Part shown: piece after piece, positions 7,535-15,300 of the stretch
Position numbering within the stretch: position 1 is the stretch's first letter
How the letters are laid out: each line of letters begins with the position of its first letter
Source of the DNA: Clostridiales bacterium
GTDB lineage: Bacteria > Bacillota > Clostridia > Oscillospirales > Ruminococcaceae
Assembly: GCA_012523875.1 (NCBI GenBank)
Contig: JAAYSW010000111.1
Span: 1 to 19,043, forward strand
Reading direction: 5' to 3'
Length of the DNA stretch: 19,043 bases
Notes under the pieces: model-generated
What the model was told of the DNA's origin: nothing
Databases searched by the model: none
Seen by the model: only the letters and a program-made list of their open reading frames with translations
Translations under genes and position numbers: made by a program

Positions 7535-8259
7535 TGTGTATGAATAAGATTGCCCTTGTAACAGGTGGCTCAAGGGGTATAGGAGCAAAAACAGCCATGC
7601 TTTTATCACAGAGTGGCTATACAGTTGCTGTAAATTATTTAAATAATTCTAAGATGGCTTGTGAAATATCTAACGATATAAGTGGGTTAGCCTTATGTGC
7701 GGATGTTGCCGATTATAATCAAGTTATGGATATGGTAGATACAATAATACAGAAGTTTGGAAAAATAGATTTACTTGTAAATAATGCTGCAATTTCGAAA
7801 ACTGGACTCTTTACAGAAATCTCCGAGTGTGATGGGGATAGGATTTTTGATGTAAATGTAAAAGGAACTCTAAATTGTGCAAAAGCGGTTTTGCCACATA
7901 TGATAAAAAGGAAAAGTGGCAAAATAATAAATATTTCATCAATGTGGGGTGAGGTAGGTGCGTCTTGTGAGGTGCATTACTCAACCTCTAAAGCCGCTGT
8001 TATAGGCTTTACAAAGGCACTCGCAAAGGAGGTTGGACCATCTGGAATACAAGTCAACTGCATTTCTCCTGGAGTTATTATGACGGATATGAATAAAAAT
8101 TTAAATAATGATGAGCTGAATGAATTGAGAGATGAGTCGCCACTGGAAAGGCTTGGATTGCCCGAAGATATCGCAAATGCCGTATGCTATCTTGCATCTG
8201 ATAAAGCAAATTTTATTACAGGACAGGTTCTTGGTGTGAATGGTGGTTTTGTTATCTAA
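7534..8259 (+). CDS. Short-chain dehydrogenase/reductase, FabG-like
   Basis: This 241-residue NAD(P)H-dependent classical SDR has the cofactor motif TGGSRGIG (residues 10-17), NNA (83-85), and a complete active site: Ser136 in ISSMWGE, Tyr149 and Lys153 in YSTSK. The C-terminal ITGQVLGVNGGFVI block is typical of FabG and related reductases. A 3-oxoacyl-ACP reductase is one option, but no fatty-acid synthesis gene is adjacent. Another is a YmfI-like reductase of modified elongation factor P, which would suit the translation-related neighbours; sequence alone does not decide. The ATG at 7534 overlaps the preceding TAA and has AAGGA six bases before it. A second ATG at 7540 is 12 bases from that site and is also possible. 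Confidence 0.87.
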   Translation: MCMNKIALVTGGSRGIGAKTAMLLSQSGYTVAVNYLNNSKMACEISNDISGLALCADVADYNQVMDMVDTIIQKFGKIDLLVNNAAISKTGLFTEISECDGDRIFDVNVKGTLNCAKAVLPHMIKRKSGKIINISSMWGEVGASCEVHYSTSKAAVIGFTKALAKEVGPSGIQVNCISPGVIMTDMNKNLNNDELNELRDESPLERLGLPEDIANAVCYLASDKANFITGQVLGVNGGFVI

Positions 8260-8370
8260 GATAGGGGTTTATATTTAGTAGAAATCTTGTTGGAAATAAC
8301 TAAACTTATATGAATATCGTTGGCTATTTTTATCTAAATAGAAGAAGTGTTTATTATTTTATTATAATAA

Positions 8371-8399
8371 TTGATGTTTTAAAATTAATATGTTATAAT
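8371..8399 (+). promoter_or_regulatory. Promoter of the LtaS-like/thioesterase pair
   Basis: TTGATG (8371-8376), a 17-base spacer and TATAAT (8394-8399) with an upstream TG (extended -10) form a near-consensus sigma-A promoter, about 72 bases before the ATG at 8472. It separates this pair from the tmcAL-SDR run. The rest of the 212-base gap (8260-8471) is AT-rich, and I see no clear terminator in it. Confidence 0.75.
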
Positions 8400-8471
8400 T
8401 TTGATATTGAATTTAGATTAAATTATTATAGAAGAAATATAATTTAAAATATAAAAAAATAAGGTGATTGA

Positions 8472-10301
8472 ATGAAAGGAATATTATTATTTGTTGCAAA
8501 CTTATTTTTAGAAGCAAAAATGAAAATAAATAGTTTCAACGCTAAACGTGAACTTAACACAATTAAGTATACAATGACTAATCGCCTATTGGTTTTGCTT
8601 TTTCCTGTGTTTATAGTTTGTATGGCTGAATTAAATCAGGCTAAACATTTAAGTAAGTTTGTGCTTTTTGTTGCTAATAAGCCGCTTGTTATGCTTTTTA
8701 ATATTCTGATGGCATCACTGATTTTTTATGCGATTTTGTTAATATCAAAACGTGGTTGGTTAGCAATGCTCTCAGTTGGGGTAACATATTTCTTTTTAAG
8801 TATAGTTGAATTATTTAAATTTGGAACAAATGGAAATCATTTAATTTTAACAGATATGCGATTAGCAAGGAGCCCAAAGAGCCTTACATCATTTGCTTAT
8901 ATTAAAATCACACCCATCTTAATTATATATACGATAATAGTTTTGGCATTTATTGCAGCAGGATTTTGGTTTAATCCTAAGATAAGAATAAGATTTTCAA
9001 AAAGAATTTCAGCTGCTTTAGTTTGTATTGCAACTTGTCTTTCAATTGTTGTAGTTCCATCAATTTCAATGTCAGTTTATTCATTGTTTGATATAGATAC
9101 AACGGAATCAAGTAATGCGTTTAAGCTTAATGAAAAGTTTGATAATAATAGTTTTCTTGCTTTCTTCATACAGACTACTTCTGAAAACCTATCTAATAAG
9201 CTGATTGAACCAGAAGAATATGATATTAATACAGTTGAAAATTATTTGAATGATATTGTAGGAGTTGAAGCTAGGGAGGATTTTGTTAAGCCTAATGTTA
9301 TTATGATAATGTCAGAGGCTTTCGCAGATTTCAGGGTTTTTGATGAGTTTAATCTTGATACTGATGCGTATGATGGGTTCGATTGGGTGGCACAACAAGG
9401 ATATCTTGGTACTGCCGTTGTACCAACATTTGCAAGTTTTACGGTAAGGACAGAATTTGAATTAAATTTTGGTTTGCCAGTAAGGGCATTGAAAGACCCC
9501 AATATGCCCCAACGCTTATTAGGGCTTAGGGAACAACCAACAGTTGCAAGGGTTTACAAGGATATGGGATATTCGACTGCTTATATCCACCCATTTTTAA
9601 GAACATTTTATAGTAGGGAAACTAAGTATTCATACTTTGATTTTGATACGTTAATTTTCCAGGATGATTTTACAGTGGATGTTGATTATTTTACATCATA
9701 TATTTCTGATGATGTTGTTTTTAATCAAATCAACCAGCTTCTTAAGGATACAGACGAACCTATGTTTATTCACACAACAACAATGCAAAATCACCAGCCT
9801 TATGACCAAGGTGATGACCCTGATGATGAATTAGGTAACTATCTTAAGGGTGTCAAACAAAGCTCTGATTCTCTTAAATCCTTGGTTGAATCTTTAGATA
9901 AATTAGATGAGCCTACGGTTTTAGTTATGATTGGGGATCACTTCCCATCATTTAGGGGCGAGGATAGTATTTATGAACTACTTGGAATTAATGGGGATAA
10001 TTGTTCTGTTGTCTATGAGCAATCCTATGTAATTTGGAGTAATTATGAACTTGATTATGAATTAGTTCCAGATGAAAAGGTTTCAACATTCTATCTTCCG
10101 TATATAGTTATGGATTTAATTGGTGCTCCTAAGAACGATTTTGTTGTAAAAATGGCTGATAAAATGGAGCAAGTCCCAATTTACTCAACAAACCATAGCC
10201 CAGAGGTACAAAATGATGATGAACTAGACATATTAACATATGATAGAATAATTGGAAATATCTTTTCTGATAAGGAGCTTATGAATGAAGCAGTTGAATA
10301 A
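8472..10301 (+). CDS. LtaS-family membrane phosphoglycerol transferase / sulfatase-fold enzyme
   Basis: The 609-residue protein has about five membrane segments in its first 200 residues (roughly 39-54, 62-92, 95-116, 145-167, 180-200), then an extracellular sulfatase-fold domain (about 274-540). Likely metal and active-site residues match lipoteichoic acid synthases: Glu282 in IMIMSEAFADF, nucleophile Thr324 in the segment FTVRTEFEL, His441 in MQNHQPYD, and Asp489-His490 in GDHFPSF. The family transfers glycerol phosphate from phosphatidylglycerol to lipid-linked polymer or to glycans. Whether this one makes lipoteichoic acid or decorates another polymer is unknown. AAGGTG is five bases before the ATG at 8472; an internal ATG at residue 17 is a weaker alternative. 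The 3' end overlaps the next gene by 17 bases. Confidence 0.85.
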   Translation: MKGILLFVANLFLEAKMKINSFNAKRELNTIKYTMTNRLLVLLFPVFIVCMAELNQAKHLSKFVLFVANKPLVMLFNILMASLIFYAILLISKRGWLAMLSVGVTYFFLSIVELFKFGTNGNHLILTDMRLARSPKSLTSFAYIKITPILIIYTIIVLAFIAAGFWFNPKIRIRFSKRISAALVCIATCLSIVVVPSISMSVYSLFDIDTTESSNAFKLNEKFDNNSFLAFFIQTTSENLSNKLIEPEEYDINTVENYLNDIVGVEAREDFVKPNVIMIMSEAFADFRVFDEFNLDTDAYDGFDWVAQQGYLGTAVVPTFASFTVRTEFELNFGLPVRALKDPNMPQRLLGLREQPTVARVYKDMGYSTAYIHPFLRTFYSRETKYSYFDFDTLIFQDDFTVDVDYFTSYISDDVVFNQINQLLKDTDEPMFIHTTTMQNHQPYDQGDDPDDELGNYLKGVKQSSDSLKSLVESLDKLDEPTVLVMIGDHFPSFRGEDSIYELLGINGDNCSVVYEQSYVIWSNYELDYELVPDEKVSTFYLPYIVMDLIGAPKNDFVVKMADKMEQVPIYSTNHSPEVQNDDELDILTYDRIIGNIFSDKELMNEAVE

Positions 10302-10674
10302 TATCACCATTGGCAAAGCTAATACAATTGTAGATAAAAATAATACAGCTAACGCCGTGGGGAGTGGTTCATTAGAAGTTTTTGCAACACCAATGATGGT
10401 AGCCTTAATGGAGAAAGCTGCGGTAAATGCTCTTGTTGATTTTCTTGATGAAGGCGAAACCACGGTTGGAACAGGTATAAATATAACTCATGTTTCTGCA
10501 TCACCTATCGGTATAGAAATTACCGCAACAGCAGAAGTGATTGATGTAAAAGGCAGGGAAATCACTTTTAAGCTTAGTGTATCGGATAGTGTAGGACTGA
10601 TTGGTGAAGGAACTCATACAAGGTTTGTGGTAGATGCTGAAAGGTTCCAAAGTAAAACAAATAGTAAGGTTTAG
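10285..10674 (+). CDS. FlK-like hotdog-fold thioesterase
   Basis: This 129-residue hotdog-fold protein resembles fluoroacetyl-CoA thioesterase FlK. The candidate catalytic residues Thr35 (VFATPMM), Glu43 (ALMEKAA) and His69 (NITHVSAS) have the same spacings (8 and 26) as Thr42, Glu50 and His76 of FlK as I recall them. The C-terminal GEGTHTRFVV also matches. Most relatives lack any link to fluoroacetate and are annotated only as thioesterases, so the acyl-CoA substrate is unknown. The ATG at 10285 has AAGGAG seven bases before it, inside the preceding gene. The 17-base overlap implies translational coupling to the LtaS-like gene. A strong terminator follows 56 bases after the stop. Confidence 0.84.
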   Translation: MKQLNNITIGKANTIVDKNNTANAVGSGSLEVFATPMMVALMEKAAVNALVDFLDEGETTVGTGINITHVSASPIGIEITATAEVIDVKGREITFKLSVSDSVGLIGEGTHTRFVVDAERFQSKTNSKV

Positions 10675-10730
10675 ATAGAAGGAAAATCATCCCTTAGCTC
10701 TAATAAAAATATTTATAACTATTAAAACAC

Positions 10731-10764
10731 GGCATAGTCGATAATCTCGGCTATGCCTTTTTTT
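10731..10764 (+). terminator. Rho-independent terminator after thioesterase gene
   Basis: A 10-bp stem (10731-10740 with 10748-10757, one G-T pair) with a 7-nt loop is followed directly by seven T residues (10758-10764). This is a textbook intrinsic terminator closing the LtaS-like/thioesterase unit. Confidence 0.93.
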
Positions 10765-10826
10765 AACAAGCTATCCCAACAGCTAAGTCGTATTTAGATC
10801 TAGTTACATAATTAATATGCTGTAGC

Positions 10827-10858
10827 AATTGCCATTAGGTTACCTAATAATCGCAATT
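10827..10858. repeat. Nested palindrome upstream of the araC-type gene
   Basis: The core ATTAGGTTACCTAAT (10834-10848) is a perfect 7-bp inverted repeat about one central base. It is flanked by a second inverted pair, AATTGC (10827-10832) and GCAATT (10853-10858). It lies about 67 bases upstream of the consensus promoter at 10925, a plausible place for a regulator site. The rest of the non-coding stretch 10675-11057 holds the terminator, the promoter and AT-rich sequence without other recognisable features. Confidence 0.4.
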
Positions 10859-10924
10859 TGTTAATAATAATAACTTAATCTTAATCTTTTTTATTGCATT
10901 ATAAGTAACAACTAATCGTCAAGA

Positions 10925-10953
10925 TTGACAAATAAATTCAACAATGATATAAT
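10925..10953 (+). promoter_or_regulatory. Consensus sigma-A promoter of the AraC-type regulator
   Basis: TTGACA (10925-10930), exactly 17 bases, then TATAAT (10948-10953) preceded by TG (extended -10). Both boxes are perfect consensus. The predicted 5' leader is about 100 bases to the GTG start at 11058. So strong a promoter is notable for a regulator gene and suggests that repression or leader control limits expression. Confidence 0.85.
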
Positions 10954-11049
10954 ATATTATGTAATGTTTTCCACAGGTATATAAAATGATTATACAGGAT
11001 ACTTTTTTACATATAGATTGACAGCTAGATTAGGGTGAAGGAGGGGCTG

Positions 11050-11079
11050 ATGCCAAAGTGGAAGTGTTTCGCTTATTGA
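11050..11079 (+). other. Possible 9-residue leader ORF overlapping the regulator start
   Basis: AGGAGG (11039-11044) is five bases from an ATG at 11050 that reads MPKWKCFAY and stops at TGA 11077-11079, out of frame with the AraC-type gene. The same ribosome site is 13 bases from the GTG (11058) assigned to the regulator. The TGA overlaps an in-frame TTG (11076) of the regulator frame, which would allow coupled re-initiation. This is a reading of spacing only. Confidence 0.25.
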
Positions 11080-12080
11080 GTCAAGATATAACACATGATA
11101 TTTTAAAAATATTATCTCATAATAATAGCACAAAAGAGCAATTGATTCTCCTACTTCATACCCCTGAGGAAAAAATTAAGGATGCATTAAATTCATTATT
11201 GGACGCAGGTTTAATTAAGAGGGATGGAATATATTACATAACCTGTTCTGAAACTATTGAAAATACTGTAGCAAAATTAATGCGTTATTGTTCGCCAAAG
11301 TCTGAAGAAGATGGTGGTCCATATAGATTAGATACAAAGGAGTCGTTGGAGAAATATTTCCTTATAAATCAAAGGAATGAGACCTATCATGCATCCTTTG
11401 AACGAGAACTTGCATTTTATGAGAGCGTTCGGTCAGGAAATCTTGAATCTGTAAAAACATTATATACCAAATTAGGTGGGGAAGGCTTTGGGATGCTTAG
11501 TGCTGATCCATTGCGAAATTTAAAATACCATCTAGTTGTAAGTATTGCGATGATAACGAGATTTTGCATTAATGGTGGCATGTTGCCAGAAAAAGCATAT
11601 TGTTTGAGTGATACATATGTTATGAAAACAGATGAATGTAAATCTAGAGAAGAAATAGACGAGGTTCACTATGAGATGACAATTGATTTTACTAGGAGAA
11701 TGAGACAAATTCAGAATAGACGCATTTACTCAAAACCGATTATTAATTCGCTTGACTATATTAGCGATAACCTTCATAATAGAATTTTAATACAAGATGT
11801 AGCTGATTTTTTATCGCTGAGCGTTCCATATTTTTCAAGGCTATTTAAGGAGGAGATTGGTTTTACATTTAGCGAATATGTAACTGTTAAAAAGATAGAA
11901 GTTGCCGCTAATATGTTGCAGTTTTCTGATTATTCGGCAGTGGAAATAAGTAATCTATTTAATTTTAGTTCACATAGCTACTTTATTAAAGTTTTTAAGA
12001 AGCATATGGGCATGACTCCTAAGGAGTATCGTAGAAATTATTATACTGTTGGATGGATGAATGATAGATTGACAAGGTGA
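11058..12080 (+). CDS. AraC-family regulator with N-terminal winged-helix-like domain
   Basis: This 340-residue DNA-binding protein has three parts. Residues about 8-66 look like a winged helix: the helix pair TKEQLILLL...PEEKIKDALNSLLDAGLI, then the wing-like KRDGIYYIT. Residues about 113-220 form the helical middle domain seen in many Clostridia AraC regulators, including MLSADPLRNLKYHLVVSIAMITRFCINGG and LSDTYV. Residues about 226-328 are the AraC double helix-turn-helix, with SVPYFSRLFKEEIGFTF and the C-terminal FSSHSYFIKVFKKHMGMTPKEYR. It probably controls the adjacent xylanase, the next gene 306 bases downstream; this is inferred from position. The start is uncertain: GTG at 11058 is 13 bases from AGGAGG, and TTG at 11076 is another candidate. 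No ATG is available in frame before residue 74. Confidence 0.86.
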   Translation: MEVFRLLSQDITHDILKILSHNNSTKEQLILLLHTPEEKIKDALNSLLDAGLIKRDGIYYITCSETIENTVAKLMRYCSPKSEEDGGPYRLDTKESLEKYFLINQRNETYHASFERELAFYESVRSGNLESVKTLYTKLGGEGFGMLSADPLRNLKYHLVVSIAMITRFCINGGMLPEKAYCLSDTYVMKTDECKSREEIDEVHYEMTIDFTRRMRQIQNRRIYSKPIINSLDYISDNLHNRILIQDVADFLSLSVPYFSRLFKEEIGFTFSEYVTVKKIEVAANMLQFSDYSAVEISNLFNFSSHSYFIKVFKKHMGMTPKEYRRNYYTVGWMNDRLTR

Positions 12081-12111
12081 GAAGCCATAACTTATTATTT
12101 TACATAAGAAC

Positions 12112-12166
12112 TTGATACAATTAGATAAGAAAGTTATATAAATTTAAGTTGCACTTATGGTATAGT
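12112..12166 (+). promoter_or_regulatory. Candidate promoters of the xylanase gene
   Basis: Two overlapping candidates: TTGATA (12112-12117), 17 bases, TATATA (12135-12140); and an extended -10 TGGTATAGT (12158-12166) without a good -35. Either gives a leader of roughly 215-240 bases before the xylanase ATG at 12387. Which is used cannot be told by eye. Confidence 0.5.
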
Positions 12167-12386
12167 TTATATATATTTTAAACTGTTATTAGGAGTAATT
12201 AACCAGATGCAAGGCTAAATAAAAACAGGATTAATGCTGCCATAACTAGTATAAAATCTTGTTATAAGGAGGAGCTGATAAACACTAGAAAATGCACAAG
12301 TCAAAGAGAGAGAAAACAGTGGGAGAGACATTAGCGAGTATTGGGATAAACATAACAGTGCGAAAATAAGATATAGGAGGTATTGT
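12167..12386 (+). other. Long untranslated leader of the xylanase gene
   Basis: This holds most of the 306-base gap 12081-12386. It has three Shine-Dalgarno-like sites: AGGAG near 12190, AAGGAGGAG at 12266-12274 and AGGAGG just before the xylanase ATG. The middle one is the strongest, but no standard start codon is suitably placed after it. A weak hairpin (12242-12249 with 12258-12265, one mismatch) precedes it directly. The leader shares AAGGAGG(G/A)GCTGAT, 13 of 14 bases, with the araC-type leader at 11038-11051. I recognise no known riboswitch class here. Confidence 0.45.
12292..12369 (+). CDS. Possible 25-residue basic peptide upstream of xylanase
   Basis: An ATG-to-TAA frame encodes a 25-residue lysine/arginine-rich peptide beginning MHKSKREK and ending NITVRK. 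It stops 17 bases before the xylanase ATG, so it could be a leader peptide coupled to the xylanase. However, the nearest ribosome site (AAGGAGGAG at 12266-12274) is 17 bases from the ATG, and a 25-codon frame can arise by chance in AT-rich sequence. I recognise no family. Confidence 0.22.
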   Translation: MHKSKREKTVGETLASIGINITVRK

Positions 12387-15300
12387 ATGAATCTTAAGAG
12401 ATTTTTGGCAGGGGCAACATCCCTTGCGGTATCAGCTGGGCTTTTAACAATAATGCCCTTTAATACAGGTAGGGTCTATGCTGATTTTGAAGTTGTTTCT
12501 GATGATTTCGAAATTAACTATGATGGTTGGTGTGATAGTGGTGAAAACACTATTTTACTGGCAGTAGAAAATCAAGGAAATAACGATACAAGGGGTATGA
12601 TGGTTACAAATCGTTCAAGCGAGAGCGATGGAGCATACTCTCAAAAGGGACTTTATCTTGATGGCGGAGAAAAATACAATTATAGTGTTTTTGTAAAGCA
12701 TGACGGGGAGGGTATTGAAACATTCGAGCTAGCTTTAAGCTATCAGGATTCTAAAACTGGTGAAATTAACTCCAAAACAATTGCAACAGAAGATGTTGCT
12801 AGCGGAGAGTGGGCTGAGCTTTCAACAAAATATAAGGCTCCAAAGAATGCACAAGACATTACTTTATCAATTACAACCGATAGCATTTCAGATTTCTTTT
12901 TTGATGACGTAACGATAACTCATAGAAGAAAAGAAAATATGAATACAGTATCAGCAGCTAATAACAATGTTGGCTTAAAAGATATGTATGCAAATTATTT
13001 TAGAGTTGGATCAGTGCTAAACTCTGGAACAGTAACTAATTCAACGATAACAGCTGTGATGTTAAAGGAATTTAACAGTATTACGCATGAAAATGAATTA
13101 AAACCTGATGCTACATTGGTTCAAGCAGGTTCAACTAATAATGATATTAAGGTTTCGTTAAATCGTGCAGCTAGTATTTTGAATTTCTGTGCTGAAAATA
13201 ATATAGGCGTTAGAGGACATACATTGGTTTGGCATAGCCAGACGCCGGAGTGGTTTTTTAAGGATAACTTCCAAAATAACGGTGCTTGGGCATCACAATC
13301 CGTTATGGATCAACGTATGGAAAGCTATATAAAAAATATGTTTGCAATAATAAAGGCACAGTATCCATCGCTAAATCTATATGCTTATGACGTTGTGAAT
13401 GAAGCGGTGAGTGATGATGCTAATAGAACAAGAAACTTCGGTGGGGCAAGAGAGCCAGGATATAATGATGGAAAATCTCCATGGGTACAGATTTATGGGG
13501 ATAATAAGTTTATTGAAAAAGCATTCACATATGCAAGAAAATATGCTCCAGCAAGCTGTCAGCTTTATTATAACGATTACAATGAGTATTGGGATCATAA
13601 GAGGGATAGTATCGCTGCAATGTGTACTTCTTTATATAATAAGGGATTGCTTGATGGTGTTGGAATGCAATCACATATTAACGCAGATATGAATGGATTT
13701 ACAGGTATAGATACTTATAAAACAGCAATAAATAAATACATAAATATAGGCTGTGATGTTCAGATTACAGAGCTAGATATAAGCACAGAAAATGGCAAGT
13801 TTAGCCTCCAACAACAGGCTACAAAATATGAAGCTATTTTTAAGGCTGCTGTTGATGTGAACAAAAGCTCTAGCAAGGGAAAAATTACAGCAGTTTGCGT
13901 TTGGGGACCTAATGACACTAATACTTGGATTGGGTCTGAAAATGCACCACTTCTTTTTGATAGAAATATGCAACCAAAGCCTGCTTACAATGCTTTAGCA
14001 TCTCTTATTCCACAATCCGAATGGGGAGATGGAAGTAACCCAGGTGATAAGCCGATAGAACCTGAAAAGCCAGATTCAAATGGATATTACTACCACGATA
14101 AATTTGAAGGTAGTATGGGTGAATGGGTTAATAGGGGCGATGCAGAAATTCTATTAAGTGGTAGAGCACCTTATAAAGATGCAGAGGCACTTTTAATTAA
14201 GGACCGCACCGGTGCGTGGAATGGAGCACAACGTGCATTGAACGCTAGGACATTCGTTCCGGGAAATAAGTATTGCTTTAGCACTGCGGCAATGTTCCTT
14301 GAGGGCGGTTCCTCAGTAACATTCTGCATGAAGCTACAATATGTGGATGCGAATGGCGATACCCAGTATGATACAATTTCTATGAAGAATACAATTGCAG
14401 GTGAATGGGTTCACTTGTATAATCCAGAATACAAAATCCCAGCCGATGCAACGAATATGTATGTTTATGTAGAAACGGAAGATGATACCATGAATTTCTA
14501 TATAGATGAAGCAATTGGGGCGATTGCAGGCACTGTAATCACTGGCCCAGCAGAAATCAACCTAATGATTGGTGATCTAAATTTTGATGGTTCCATCAAC
14601 TCACTTGACCTTGCTATAGCAAAGAGAGGTATAATATCTGGTTTTGCAAGCAACAGCGTTAAACTTGCTGCTGATGTTGACGGAAGTGGAGTTGTGGATA
14701 TTGATGATGTTAAATATTTAAAACAGTATATTTTAGGCATCATCACAGAATTCCCAGATAATGCACCTGAGATGCCTACGGCTGATATTCAAAAAATGGA
14801 ATCCATGTTTAGTTCAGTAAATCTTGCTCCAGGATATAAATCTCCTGAAAATAACAATCCTTTGTATACCCAAAGGTTTGGTGCAGATCCTGGTGTGTTA
14901 GTTTATAATGACAGGGTATATGTTTATACCACGAATGATGTTTTGCAATATGATAATAACGGAAAGTTAATAGATAATAATTATTCTGATGTTAACAAGA
15001 TTAACTGTATTTCATCAGCAGATATGGTTAACTGGACAGATCATGGACCAATTCCAGTTGCTGGTCCAAGTGGTGCTTCAACTTGGGCATCACAATCATG
15101 GGCTCCTACGGCAGCACATAAAAAAATAAATGGTAAGGATAAGTTTTTCTTATATTATTGTAATAATGCTAGTGGAATTGGTGTGCTTTCAAGCGATAGT
15201 CCAACAGGACCATGGGTTGACCCAATAGGAAAACCTTTAGTTTCAAGGCAAACCCCAAATGCGAATGTTACATGGCTTTTTGATCCAGCGATTTTGGTTG

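Noticed and set aside
10285..10674. Fluoroacetate detoxification gene
   Set aside because: The fold and catalytic spacing match FlK, but no fluorometabolite genes are nearby and most relatives have other or unknown substrates.
12242..12265. Hairpin before the orphan ribosome site as a terminator
   Set aside because: Only 5+2 pairs with a mismatch and no T-tract; too weak for an intrinsic terminator.
12167..12386. Riboswitch in the xylanase leader
   Set aside because: No match to the conserved cores I can recall for c-di-GMP, glycine, fluoride, preQ1, SAM or cobalamin classes; kept only as an undescribed leader.
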